DNA of 64,000 bases, taken from positions 620,001-684,000 of the forward strand of contig NZ_QLLL01000003.1 of the NCBI RefSeq assembly GCF_003259335.1, written 5' to 3'. Shown piece by piece: positions 27,701-42,700 of this stretch. Positions within the stretch are counted from its first letter, which is position 1; the number at the start of each line of letters is the position of its first letter. The position numbers and the translations under genes were made by a program. Below the pieces are notes generated by a model. That model had not been told where the DNA came from, searched no databases, and saw only the letters and a list, made by a program, of their open reading frames with translations. The stretch is from Chitinophaga skermanii. GTDB lineage: Bacteria; Bacteroidota; Bacteroidia; Chitinophagales; Chitinophagaceae.

Positions 27701-30700
27701 AGCTGTACAGTTATCGTTTGCAATCATTGTAACCGGTGTTGGAATTGCGTCACATTCAACTGTTACGTTAGCAGGAACAGGTGTTAAGAATGTTGGTGCA
27801 GTAATATCGCGAACAGTGATGGTTTGACGAACTGAATCTGCGTTACCACATTCATCCGTAGCAATCCAAGTACGAACGATCGTGTAAGTATTCGCACATG
27901 TTTTGCTAGTGGTGTCTTGCCTGAATGTGTAAGTGATCGTGCTACAATTATCCGTTGCTACTGGGTTAGCATTAGCAGGGATGTTTTCACAGCTCACTGT
28001 TACGTCAGCAGGGCGGCTAGTGAATACTGGCGCTTTGGTATCTACTACTGTGATGATTTGAGAAACTGAATCAACGTTTCCGCAAGCATCTGTTGCAATC
28101 CAAGTACGCGTGATCACTTTAGTACCTACACAAGTACCTGGTGTTTCGAATGTTCTGAACACGATACCCGCTGTGCCACAATTATCAGTTGCTACCGGTG
28201 TTGCTACAGCTGGAATGTTGTCACATTCTACTGTAACGTTTGCAGGAACTCCCATGATAACAGGCTTAGTAGTATCCTGTACGTGGATGGTTTGTACAGC
28301 AGTTACTGCGTTACCGCAATCGTCTGTAGCTGTCCATGTACGTGTGATGGTATAATTATTATCACAGCTACCGTTTGTTCTGCGGTTATCTACTGTGATG
28401 GTTACCGTTCCGCAATCATCCGTTGCTACCGCGTTACTTATATAAGGAATTTGGTCGCAATTGATGGTTGTATCAGCTGGTACGAAAGTGAATACCGGTG
28501 CTGTTGTATCACGAACGGTAATGATTTGTGTATGTGTTGTACTGTTACCACAATCGTCAGTCGCTGTGTAAAGACGGGTGAGGGTATAAGTACCTGCGCA
28601 AGCGCCTACTTGTTTAGATTCTTGTACTGTTACCGTTGCAGTTCCACAATTATCAGTTGCAGTAACTGTTGCTGGGCTTGGTACAGATTTACAATCTACC
28701 GTAGTATCGGCAGGGATACGATCGAATGTTGGCGCTGTGTGGTCCTCAACAGTAATTGTTTGTTGTGCTGTTGCTGGGTTACCACATTCATCTACAGCCG
28801 TCCATTTGCGTACGATAGTGTATTGACCAATACAGCTGCCCTTGATTGTGTCTGTTGTCATCGTAATTGTTACGTTAGAACAGTTATCAGTTGCTGTTGG
28901 TGGCACTACTGCAGGAATGTTATCGCAGCTTACAGTTACGTCTGCCGGTACGAATGTAAATACAGGTCTAATTCTATCTTGTACTGTAATCACTTGTGTT
29001 GCTCTTTCTTCGTTTCCGCAAGAGTCAACCGCGATCCATGTACGATTAATGGTGTAGTTACCTGGGCAGTTACCTCTTACGGTATCTGCTACCATTGTTA
29101 ATGTTGCGCCGCTACATTCGTCGGTTGCTGTAGGTGTAGCAGGAGCAGGGATGTTATCACAATTTACCGTTACGTTAGCAGGTACACCTGTAATAACCGG
29201 TTTCGTGAAGTCAACCACAGTAATCACTTGTTTTGCAGAGTCGACGTTACCGCAAGAATCTGCCGCGATCCAAACACGTTCAATCGTGTAGTTACCAGGG
29301 CATGCGCCTTTGATGATATCTTCTCTGAATGTGAAGGTAGCAGTGCTACAGTTGTCAGTTGCTGTAACATTTGCAACAGCCGGGATTTGGCTACAGCTTA
29401 CTGTTACGCTTCTTGGCACACCGTTCAACACTGGTTTCACATTATCTACTACGGTGATTACTTGTACGGCTGTATCAGCATTGAGACAATCGTCGGTTGC
29501 AATCCAAGTGCGTGTGATCGTGTAATTGCCTGGGCAAGAACCTGGTATGATCACTTCGCTGAATGTTTGCGTAACCGTACCACAAGCATCTTTAGAAGTT
29601 GGGTGTTGCACCGGCGGTACTGCACCACAAGCTACCGTTACACTTGCTGGTACACCAGTGAATACAGGCGCTTGGTTATCTACTACGTGGATGATTTGTT
29701 GAGCAGTTGTTGTGTTACCGCAATCATCTGTAGCCGTCCAAGTACGGATCATAGTGTAGTTACGAGCACAGCTGCCATCGATTCTTTGATCGGTGAATGT
29801 CAAGCTAGCGCTACCACAATTATCCGTTGCTGTAGGTGTTACGAATCTTGGGATGTTATTACAAGGTACTGTTGCTTCTGCAGGGATACCTGTAATAACC
29901 GGGCCAGTTGTATCAATCACTGTTACGCGTTGTACCGCTGTATCTCTATTACCGCAAGCGTCTGTTGCGATAAACGTATGAATTAATGTGTATCTGCCGG
30001 TGCATGTAACGTCTTCTTTACGAGTTGAAGAAGTGATGGTTACTGTACCACAAGCGTCAGTTGCTACAGGTGTGCCTTTGTATGGCGCGAACTGGCAAGA
30101 AACAGTTGTATCGACAGGGATGTAAGTAAATACTGGTTTAGTTCTATCAACTACATTGATGGTTTGTGTTACAGCTGCAGATCTATTTCCACAATCGTCA
30201 GTTGCCACCCAAGTGTAGCGAATAGTGTAGTTACCCGCGCAAGTACCGTTAATTCTTTGTGTTGTAACAGTTACTGTTGCATTACCACAAGCGTCTACCG
30301 CTGTTGCAGGAACGTAAGCAGGCACTGCGTCACATTCTACTGTTACCGATGCCGGTACAAATGTGAAGGTTGGTGCTTTCCTGTCTACAACATTTACTTG
30401 TTGTCTTGCGGTTGCTTGGTTACCACATTCGTCTGTTGCTGTCCATACACGTGTAATCGTGTAAGTACCTGCACATCTACCAGCTGTTGTGTCTTCACGC
30501 ATAGTTACAGTCACATTGGTACAGTTATCGGTAGCTGTTGGTGCAACAGCAGCAGGGATGTTATCACAATCTACTGTGATTGTACCTGGTACGTTAGAGA
30601 ATACTGGGCGTACCCTGTCTTCCACATCTATTGTTTGAATAGCTGTTGAAGTATTACCACAATCGTCTACGGCTGTCCATGTGCGTGTAATTCTGTAAGC

Positions 30701-33700
30701 ACCTGGGCAAGATCCGAGTACAGTATCTGCTCTCATGGTAATGGTTGCTGTACCACAATTATCGGTAGCGATTGGTGTTGCAGGAGCAGGGATGTTATCA
30801 CAGCTTACTGTAATGTTAGCTGGAACACCTGTGATAACCGGTGCTACGCGGTCTTCTACCGTAATTGTTTGTGTAGCAGTTGATGTGTTACCACAGCTAT
30901 CTACGGCTGTCCATGTGCGACGGATCACTTTGCTTCCGATGCAAGCACCTTGTACTGTGTCTGCCACCATTGTAACGCGTGCGCCGCTACAGTTGTCGAT
31001 TGCACTAACTACAGGCACCGCCGGGATATTGTCACAAGCAACTGTTACGTTGTTTGGTACATTTCTTAATACCGGTGCGATGCTATCATATACTGTAATG
31101 ACTTGTGTAGCTGTTGATGTGTTACCACATTGGTCTTTCGCTGTCCATACACGGTTGATGGTATAGTTGCCGGCACATGTACCCGGTACTTTCGTATCTG
31201 CATACGTGATAGTAGCTGATCCACAATTGTCGGTAGCTGTTGGAGTACCCATTGGCGCCTCACCTTCGCATGAAACGCGGATGTTGGCTGGTACACCTGT
31301 AATAACCGGTGCGATGGTATCACGAACAGTGATTGTGTAGAATACAGATGAAGTATTACCACAAGCATCTGTTGCTGTAAATGTTCTAGTAATAGTGAAG
31401 TTACCAGGGCAAGCACCACCTGTTGTATCTTGTCTTGCTACCAAGGTAGCTGTTCCACAATTATCAGTTGCGTACAAGGTTGGCATTGGTGGTACAGCAT
31501 CGTAACAAGTAACAGTTAAGTTAGCTGGTAAACCTGTGATAACTGGTTTTACTGTATCAACTACGTTAATTCTTTGAACGTAAGTATCGAAGTTACCGCA
31601 ATCATCGGTTGCTGTCCATGTGCGAACAATGGTGTATTGGTTGTCGCATGTGCCCAACACTCTAGTTTCACGCATTACTAAGTCAACAGTACCACAGTTA
31701 TCAGTTGCATCTGGATGAACCACCATGAATGGTAATGATTCACATGTGATGGTTGTATCTGCCGGTACGTTGCTGAATACTGGTTTTTGGTCGTCTACTA
31801 CATATACTAATTGTGTAGCTGTAGCTGTATTACCGCAAGAATCGGTAGCTGTCCATGTACGTTGTAATGTATATGTACCTGTGCAAGATCTAGCGATTTC
31901 TACCTCGGCCATTGTCATGGTTACATCACCGCAATTATCCGTTGCTGTAGGATCAACCGGTAACGGAATGTTACCACATTGTACTGTAATAGCAGCTGGG
32001 ATGTTGGTGATTACCGGAGGCGTTACGTCTTGTACGGTAACTGTTTGAGTTGCTGTTTCAGCATTACCACAATCGTCTGTTGCTGTCCAAGTACGGATGA
32101 TATCGTAATTGTTAGGGCAACCTCTCGACACTCTTCTTTCTGCGTATGTCATAGTTACAGTACCGCAATTGTCGGTAGCTGTAGCTTGTTGCATTATTGG
32201 CAAGTTGCTACACTCAACAGTGATGTTCGCTGGAACGAATGTGAAGATTGGCGCTTTGTGGTCTTCTACAGTGATGACTTGTTGAGCATTAGCTGCGTTT
32301 CCACAATCATCTGTAGCTGTCCATGTACGGATAATTCTGTAAGAACCTGTACAAGCACCTGCTACTGTAGAATCTCTGTATGTGATGGTTACTGTACCAC
32401 AATTATCGTTGGCTGTTGGTTCAACGATTGTACCTACGTTATCACAATCTACAGTGATAGGACCCGGTACGTGTGTGAATACAGGAGCGGTTTGATCTAC
32501 CACCGTGATCACTTGTGATCTTGAAACTGAGTTGTTACACTCATCTGTTGCTGTCCATGTACGGGTAATTTCATATCTACCTGCACAATTGCCACGTACG
32601 GTATCAGCTCTATAAGTAACTGTTACAGCTAAGCAATTGTCTGTTGCGGTTGGCACTGCTACGTTCGGGATGTTGTTACATTCTACCGTTACGTTTGCAG
32701 GGATACCCGTTAATACAGGAGGAATTGTGTCAATTACTTTGATCACTTGGCTAGCAATCGTTCTGTTGCCACAGCTATCTACAGCTGTCCATTCGCGGGT
32801 TAATGTGTATTCACCCGGGCAAGCAGTGGTTGTTTTAGTATCTCTGAATGTCAACTTAGCACCGCTACAGTTGTCGGTAGCTGTTGGTGTTGTGAAGCCT
32901 GGTACGTTTTCACAGCTTGCTGTAATTTCAGCAGGTAAGCCCATAATTACTGGAGGTACCGTATCAATTACAGTGATTGTTTGACGAGCGTATGAAATAT
33001 TACCACAAGCATCAGTTGCTGTCCAAACGCGTAGGATCGAGTAAGAACCAGCGCAAGCACCTGCATTTGTTGTTTCGATGAAAGTTACGTTTACGTTTGT
33101 GCTACAGGAATCTGTTGCTGTTGGTGTAACAACCGCAGGAACGTTACCACAATTAACCGTTACGCTAGCAGGTACGCCACTGAATACAGGGCCTTGTGTA
33201 TCTACTACGTTGATTGTTTGTGATTGGCTGCTGCTATTACCGCAATCATCTGTTGCAATCCAAGTACGGATAATTTGGTATCTACCTTCGCATGTACCAG
33301 GCACGATTCTGTCGCCTTGGAATACTACCGTAGCAGTACCACAATCGTCAGTTGCTGTTGGTGTAGCTACTGGAGGAATATGACCACATTCTACTTGTAC
33401 GTTTGCTGGAATACCACTTAATACTGGTGCTTTTGTATCTCTTACGTGGATGATTTGCTCTGCAGTTGAAGTATTACCACAATCATCTACGGCTGTCCAA
33501 GTACGACGGATATCGTATGAACCTCTACATGCACCGGCGATTGTATCTACGTGTAAAGTGATTGTAGCTGTACCGCAATTATCAAACGCTGTTAATGATG
33601 GAGCAGCTGGGATGTTGCTACAATCAACGGTCATATCTGGGTGAGCACCTACGATGGTTGGCGCTTGTGTATCAACAACCGTGATTAATTGCGATTCAGC

Positions 33701-36700
33701 ATGAGCGTTACCGCAGCTATCTGTAGCTGTCCATGTTCTTCTAATTTGGTATGAACCAATGCACGCACCTGGGATTGAATCCTGTCTGAACGTGATGGTT
33801 GCTGTTGAACAATTATCTGTTGCTGTTGGGTTGGCAACCGCAGGAATATGACCACAATCTACGGTCACAGCTGCAGGAATACCAGTGAACACCGGCGCAA
33901 CTTTATCTTCAACAGTGATAATTTGTTCTGCTGTTGCTGTGTTACCACAAAGGTCTGTAGCAGTCCATACATATTTAATAGTATAGTTACCTGGGCAGTT
34001 ACCTATTGTTTCTGTTCTTACCATTGTTACAGTAGCGGTACCGCAAACATCGATAGCTGTAGGAGCTACGTACGCTGGGATAGCATCACATGCTACGGTT
34101 ACGCTTTGTGGAACATTGTTAAATACAGGTGGAACAGTATCACGTACGGTGATTACTTGTACGGCATCAGTTGTGTTACCGCAAAGATCTGTCGCTGTCC
34201 ATGTGCGGGTAATGGTGTATGAACCTAAGCACAAAGTATCGCTAAATCTTTCTCTATAAGTAACGGTTACGTTACTGCAATTATCTGCTGCTACTGGCGG
34301 ACGAACCGGGGGAATAGCATCACAGTTTACAGTTACGCTAGCCGGCACACCTGTGAATACAGGAGGTACAGTGTCGATTACGCGGATACGTTGTTCTCTT
34401 CTAGTTTCATTATTACAATCATCTACAGCCACCCAAGTTCTCACGATCGTGTAAGTGTTATCGCAAACACGGTCGATGATGTTAGTGCTGAATGAAATAG
34501 TGGCGGTACCACAATTGTCAGTCGCCGTTGGTGTTGCTACAGCAGGAATGTTATCGCATTGTACAGTTGTGTCTGCAGGAACGCCTGTGATAACTGGGCC
34601 TACTGTATCTCTTACTGTGATGAATTGTTTAGCGTTGGTGAAGTTGCCACATTTATCGGTAGCTGTCCATGTACGCTCGATAGTGTAGTTACCGATACAG
34701 TTACCGTTAATCCTGTTATCAACGTAAGTGTAGCTTACCGTTGAACAGTTGTCGGTGGCGATTGGCGTACCAACTGGGATAGTGGCACCGCAATTCACTG
34801 TGGTATCGGCAGGAACGAATGTGAACACTGGCGATACTTGGTCGCGTACTGTGATAACTTGTGTTGCTGTTGCAACGTTACCACAGCTATCAGTTGCTGT
34901 CCAAGTACGTGTTAAGGTATAAGAACCTTCGCAAAGTACATTCGTGATTTGTTCAGTTAATACCAATTTCGCACCGCTACAATTATCAGTAGCTGTTGGT
35001 GTAGCAGGTGTTAAGTCTGCATCACAGCTCACTGTAATATCGGTTGGAACACCGGTAATCACTGGTCTTGTTGTATCTCTTACAAAAATTGTTTGTGTAT
35101 AGCTAACTGAATTACCACAAGTATCTGTCGCTGTCCATGTGCGGAGCAAGTTGTATTGACCTTCACAAGTGCCAGGTTGGATCGTTTGTTGGTAATCGAT
35201 TCTAACGTTGCCGCTACAATTATCAGTAGCAGTTACAGTGGCAGGGGCAGGGATACTGCTACATTCAACTGTAACGTTTGCTGGGCGGTTATTCAATACT
35301 GGAGGAGTATTGTCTTGAACCGTAATGATTTGTCTTACTGAATCTGTATTACCACAAGCATCACGAGCGGTCCAAACGCGTACTAATTGGTAAGCATTCA
35401 AACATGCACCATCAATACGAGTTTCTGTCATGGTTACTGTTGGGTTCGTATCACAATTATCAGTCGCTACAACAGTGGCAGGAGCTGGGATATTATGACA
35501 TTCAACTGTAACGTTTGCAGGAGCGCCTGTTAACATTGGTTTAACCGTATCTACAACTGTGATTTCTTGCGTAGCAACCACGAAGTTACCACAAGAATCA
35601 ACGGCTCTCCATGTACGAACGATGGTGTAACCATTTGCACAAATAGAGTCTTTCACTGTTTCACCTTCATAAATCACGTTAGCAGTACCACAAGCATCAG
35701 AAGCTGTTACTGTTGGTACAGCAGGAATGTTACCACATAATACAGTAACGTTCGCAGGTGTGTTATTGAAAGTTGGCAATGAATGATCTTCCACCGTGAT
35801 CACTTGGCTTACGGTATCTCTATTGCCACATACATCTGCAGCAACCCAAGTGCGTGTTAATGTATAACTAGTTGCACATACTATGTTTGATTTCACTTCA
35901 CCAATCAAAGTAACCGTTACATTACCTGCACAATTATCTGTAGCAGTAGGTGTAACAATTGCAGGGATTTGATCACATTCAACTGTTACGTTTGCAGGAA
36001 CAGCAATGAATGTTGGTGCAGTTGTATCACGAACAGTGATGATTTGTGTAGCGAATGCTTCGTTACCACAATTATCAGCCGCTCTCCAAGTACGTGTTAA
36101 TGTATAGCTGTTATCGCAAATCACGTTGCTCTTCGCCTCACCTAAGTAAGTGATGATTACATTGCTACAGTTATCCGTTGCTGTTGGAGTACCCAATGCA
36201 GGAATGCTTTCGCAAGAAACGGTTACCGCTGCAGGTACGAAAGTAAATGTAGGTTTAGTAGTGTCTTGAACAGTGATAATCTGTGTTCTTGTAAAGCTAT
36301 TGTTACAATCATCAGTAGCCGTCCATGTACGTTCGATGATAAATGAACCTTCACAAGTTTTATTCTTCTCAACATCGTTTACAGTGATGGTTACGTTTGC
36401 ATCACAATTATCAGAAGCTGTTACGATAGCAGGAGCAGGGATGCTGCTGCAATTAACTGTTGTATCAGCAGGGAAATCAACAAATACTGGTTTCGTATGA
36501 TCCTCAACAGTTACAGTTCTAATAGCCGTTGTTGTGTTACCACAAGAATCTGTTGCTGTAAATGTGTAAGTAATGACTTCTATAACCGGACAAGTACCTG
36601 CTGTAGAAGATCTCGTCATAACTACCGGAACAACAGCATCACAATTATCAGTGGCAGTAACAATTGGATCAACAATAGGAGTACCACATTCAACTGTCCT

Positions 36701-39700
36701 GTTAGCTGGTAAGTTAACGAGTACTGGTCTTGTTGTGTCTTGAACACTTACGATTTGTGTACCTGTGATAGTATTACCACAAACGTCTGATGCTGTCCAA
36801 GTACGTGTTAAGGTGTACGTGTTAGGGCAAGAACCGTTTGTTCTTGTTTGGTTATATACTACCGGTACGTTCGGATCGCAATTATCTGTAGCTGTTACAG
36901 TAACTGGGGCCGGAACGTTATCACAGTTAACGGTGATGGCTGCAGGAACACCAATTAATACTGGTCTAGTTGTATCCTGAACAGTAACAATAGTTGTATC
37001 GCGTTGGATATTACCACAAGCATCAGTTGCTGTGAATACGTAGAAGATTTGTTCTTTAATTGGACAAGTACCAGCTACTGTGTATTTCGTTGTTACTACA
37101 GTTACTGAATTGTCACAATTATCACTAGCAGTCACAACTGGATCAACGATTGGCGATCCGCAATCAACTGTTCTGTCTAATGGCACACCAATTAAAACAG
37201 GCTTGGTAGTGTCTTGAACAATTAGGGTTCTAGTAGCAGTCGCTACGTTACCGCAAGAATCAGTAGCAGTGAACGTGTAAGTAATGGTTTCGATAGTTGG
37301 GCATGTGCCGGCTACTGAAGTTTTTGTCATTACCACCGCAACAGCATCATCGCAATTGTCAGTCGCTGTAACAACCGGGTCAACGATTGTTGTACCGCAA
37401 TCAACTGTCCTGTTAGCAGGTAAGTTTACGAATACTGGCCTAGTCGTATCTTGAACGCTTACGATTTGAGTACCCGTGATGGTATTACCACAAAGGTCTG
37501 TCGCTGTCCAAGTACGTGTTAAGGTGTAGGTGTTAGGGCAAGCACCGTTTGTTCTTGTTTGGTTATATACTACCGGTACGTTCGGGTCGCAATTATCTGT
37601 AGCTGTTACAGTAACTGGGGCTGGAACGTTATCACAGTTAACCGTGATAGCTGCTGGAACACCTACTAATACAGGTTTAGTTGTATCCTGTACTGTTACA
37701 GTTCTTCTGGCTGTATCAGCGTTACCACATGCATCTCTTACTATAAAGGTGTATTCGATTACTTCTTTAATAGGACAAGTACCAGCAATTGTTCTCTTCG
37801 TCAATGTTACCATTGGGTTCGGATCACAATTATCGGCACCTGTTACTACTGGATCAACCACTGTAGTACCACAATCAACTGTAGTATTTCCAGGTAAGTT
37901 AACGAAGGTTGGTTTCGTAGTGTCTTGTACAGTAATAGTTCTTGTAGCTGTTGAAGTGTTACCACAAGCATCTCTAGCAGTGAAAACATATGTCCACACT
38001 TCAATAGTAGGACAAGTTCCTGCTGTACGATTTTTTGTGAATGTTACGGTTGGGTTTGTATCGCAGTTATCACTAGCTGTTACAACCGGATCAACAATCG
38101 CATCACCACAATCAATCGTAATATTATTAGGTAAGTTATTGAAGGTTGGGCGAGTAGTATCCTGTACCGTGATGGTTTGGATATACTGTGAAGTTAAACC
38201 ACAAGTATCTGTAGCAGTCCATCTACGAACGATTGTCATCGCATTCGCACAAGCACCAGGGATGGTAACTTCTGTAAACACAACTCTTGGAGCTGGATTA
38301 CAATTATCTGTAGCCGTTACGTTAGCAGGAGCAGGAACATTACCACAGTTCACTGTTGTATCTGCCGGCGTACCATGTAATACTGGCGCTGTTGTATCGA
38401 TTACAGTGATGATTTGTGAAATTGTTTCTTCATTACCACAGGAATCAACCGCTTTCCAAGTACGTGTTAAGAAATAATTGTTCAAGCAAGAGCCGTTGGT
38501 TCTTACTTCGCCTAAGTATTGTACTTGTGGGGTACCACAGTTATCTGTAGCAGTTGGCGTTGCTATAGCAGGAATGCTTTCACAAGAAACGGTTACATTG
38601 GCTGGTGTACTAGTAAATACCGGTTTCGTATTATCTGAAATATTGATGGTTTGGGTGAATGTAACGAAGTTACCACAAGTATCAGTGGCTCTCCAAGTAC
38701 GTGTTAAAACACGGGCACATGTAGCGCCGCTAGCTACTTCACCTAAGTAAGTAACGCGGGCATTACCACAATTATCAGTAGCAGTTAATACATCCGGTGC
38801 AGGAATATTATCACATTCAACCGAAAGGGTCGTAGGTGGTAAAGCATCCCAAGTAGGCGGTGTATTATCGGTTACTGTAATCACTTGCGTGTGCTCAATA
38901 AAGTTACCACATTCATCCGTCGCTCTCCACAAACGTCTTAATTCATACGAATTAATACAAGCGCCATTCACTCTATCTGTTCTTACCAATGTTACCGTTG
39001 CTGTACCACAATTATCAGTTGCTGTAACTGTTGGCATATCGATCGGGTCTTCACAAGAAAGATTCTCATCTGCTGGTAAGCTTGTCCAAGTTGGAGCTGT
39101 GTTATCAACTACGTTGATGATTTGAGTGGCAGTATCTGTATTATGACAATCATCTTCTGCTACCCATTTACGTGTAAGCGTGAAGGTATTGTTACAAGCA
39201 CCGTTTATTCTTGTTTCACCCAAATAACGAACAGTTACATTGTTACAAGCATCTGTTGCAGTAGCATTTACTACAGGACGAGGCTGCTCACAACTTAATG
39301 TAACATTCGCAGGTACAAAATCAAACACCGGTTTCACATCATCTATTACAGTGATGGTTTGGTGATATTCTGTTTCATTATTACATGCATCTGTTGCTTT
39401 CCAAGTACGAACAATGATACGGTTACAAGATGTACCGCTCAATACTTGTCCTTGGTAAACCACCGTAGCCGCACCACAATTATCTGTTGCGGTTAATACG
39501 TCTACCGGGTTTGCGTCGGTACATCTAATTGTTTTGTTAGCAGGAGGGTTTACAAATGTAGGTCTAACTGTATCAGTTACTGTAATGATTTGAACAGCAG
39601 AGTCTACGTTTCCGCAAGCATCTGTTGCAACCCATGTACGTCTAATTATTTGTTTAACAGGACAAGTACCCACAGCCGTTGTTTCTTTAAATACAACCGT

Positions 39701-42700
39701 TGGAGTAGAACATGCATCTGTTGCAGTAGGATTTACCCTTGCTGGAATTGGCAATTCACAGCTAACTGTTACGTTAGCAGGAACGCCTGTGAAAGTTGGT
39801 CTTGTAGTATCTTGTACAGTAATCGTTTGTGATGCTGTACCAGTTTTACCACAAATATCTGTAGCCGTCCAAGTACGTCTAATAGTTGTTACACATACAG
39901 CGTTGATCGTTGTATCTCTAAACGCTACTGTGAAAGCAATACCATCAGCGTGTGTAAAGGTAGGCGCTGTAAATAAAGTTGTGTAATCAGTACCACTTAC
40001 GCAATTAGTAGTAATTGGTGCTGGATTAGTAGCTACTGGCGCATTCGAATAAATAGTTACAGCAATTACGTTGCTCACGGAAGAACAAGCGCCGCTTGTA
40101 ACTGTTCGGCGGTACCAAGTTGTTTGTGTTACACTTGTTGGGGTGTACGTGGCGCTAGTAGCACCTGGAATGGTAGTCCAAGGACCAGTTGCACTGGTAG
40201 TGCTGCGTTCCCATACGTAAGTATATGTACCGTTACCACCTGAAAGTGATGCACCCGTTAATGGGTTTACTGTATTACCAGCACAAATTTGTTGTGCGCT
40301 GCTAATGGTGTTGTTGCTGATTGGGTTTAAGTTTCTCAGCGTTATGGTATCTATATTAGATGTACAAGCACCATTTCTAACTGTCCATGTAATAACAGCT
40401 GTTGTACCAACTGGAACTGTTACGGTAGTAGTAGGACTATTAATATTATTAATAGTAGGAGAACCACTTACGATCGCCCATGTACCGGTACCTACAGTTG
40501 GAGCAGTGGCCGTCATGGTGAAGGTAGCTGTGTTACACTGTTCTTTACTACCACCAGCATTTGCAGTTGTTGGTGTTGCATCAACATTTACTACAACTGG
40601 AACACAAGTAGAATTACCACAAGCACCAGCAGATTCTGCACGTACATAATAAGTAGTAGTTACAGAAGGCGTTACCGTTACGCTAGGGCCGCTGCCGATT
40701 AAAGTACCACCGCAAGAGCCGCTGTACCAAGTCCAGTTACCACCGGTTCCTACAGAACCTGCTGTAATAGATAAGGTAGCAGAAGTGCCCGCACAAATAG
40801 AAGCAGGCGGTGCACTTACTGTTGGTGTGGTAGAAGCTTCGTTAACAGTTACCGTGAAGTTTTGGGTAGCACTACAGTTTACACCGTCTTTGCGAACCGT
40901 CATAGTAAAGTTATATACACCTGCTGGAGTACCTGCTGGTATATTAATAACTAAAGGACTAGCAACAATGGCTGCATTTGTAATGTTGGTAAAACCAGGT
41001 AACGCGTTTGGCGTGCTAGCTACTAAGTCGTAACGAGTAGGTGCATTTGTAACAGTAAATGGTACGTTTACATTTGCACCAGTTGCTCCAATACAAGTAG
41101 CAATACCAGCACCTACATTCAAAGTAGGTGCAGTAGCTGTAGTTAATACAACTGTATCAGCACCGGTACCGCAACTGTTATCATTATGTCTTAATGTCCA
41201 CACTAACCTAGCTGGAGAACCTGTTACGGTTACAGTTGAGGTAGGACTAGTGGCTGTTCCAATCGTAGCAGTACCTGAAATAACCGTCCATCTACCGTTT
41301 TCATCGGCAGCTGGTGTACTTCCCGCCATAGTGAATACGTTGGATCCACATTGTGTTTGATCAGGCCCGGCATCGGATGGACCAGGAGGTGCTTTATAAG
41401 TTACCACCACTTCGCGGAAGCTCGAACAGTTTGTCAACGACGTATTCGTTACCGTCCAACGAACCGTTACAGGCTGGTCTGGAGGAAGGTTGTTTACGTT
41501 GACTTGGTTAGCTGCTGAACCAGGCGATAAGGTAGCGCCTAATGGATCACCTACAATTGACCATGAACCTACGTTCGGGTTAGCTACTGCACCAGCCCTT
41601 ACCAATACTGTGTTTACACATAATGGAGAAGTAGGAGTAGTAATCGTTGCAGTAGGAGCAGCGCTTACAGTAACCACAACAGTATCTTTCACCACGCAGG
41701 CACCGTTTGTAACAGTGGCTACATAGTTCCATGTACCGTTTGTAGTGGGGGTGAAGTTTAAAGTTCTACCACCAGATTGTGAGCCACTGGATGTTCCCGT
41801 CCATGTCCATAATATAGTATTCGATCCTTGATCACCTGCATCGAGTGTAATTGGATTGTTTACACACGTGGTGATGTTTGGACCGAGATTGACGGTTGGT
41901 TTTGTGTCTACGATGATCGTTGCGGAAGTTGTTTCAGAACAACTTTTACCATTACCATAGTTTGCCGTTGCTACTACAGAGTAGTTCGACGTAACAGTTG
42001 GTTTAACATTTACTTCGTAGTTCACGCCGGCTATCGGGGTAATGTTTGGCCCGGTAAAGCTATAGGCGTCATAGTTGGTGGGACTCACGGAAAGTTTTGT
42101 CGAGTTCCCTTCACATATTCGAGGTTCGGTTACAGTGATTTGAGGTTTAGCTAATATAGTTAATACAACCATGTTCGAAGGCGTGTAACAAGCGTTGCTG
42201 TTACCGTCTTCGTTTACCATTAAACGGAAATAGTAAGTCCCCACGTTATTCAACACGCCGCTAGCGATGTCGAGGGTAGGGGTATTAATACCAGAATACC
42301 CGGCACCACTTACAGTAGTCCAGGTTGTTCCATTTGTTGAAGTTTGCCAGAAGTAAACAGGATCTTGGAAATAGTTGATCGGGTCAATCTCCGAGGTTAG
42401 CCGGATCGGCGCCCCTTGGCAAATCGCATCCTTATCATAATTTAATCCATCAATGTAGGAGAAGATTTTCGGCGCACAATATTCGAAAGCGATATCATCA
42501 ATCGCAATATCGTTACCACAACCACCCGGGTTTAAGTTAACAATTTCAAGAATCAAACTTTCTTGACCAGGTAGAAGGCGGATAGAACCACCATATTGTT
42601 GCCAAGCTGGACCATTCAAGTCCATCGATACGTCGTAGGTAGTAAAACTTTTAATTAACGCACCGTTTGATTTGTTACGGATATTGAAGGTTACACCGGC

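Noticed and set aside
37530..38477. Long plus-strand open frame (315 codons) inside the giant gene, with many smaller ones along 22-43 kb
   Set aside because: They are mirror frames of the Thr/Val/Asp-rich repeats on the other strand; they repeat with the same ~240-bp period and have no independent family motifs or promoters.
23330..40060. Periodic DNA repeat that could be mistaken for a CRISPR or satellite array
   Set aside because: The period is ~240 bp, the frame is open throughout and the variation is protein-like, so it is a coding repeat.
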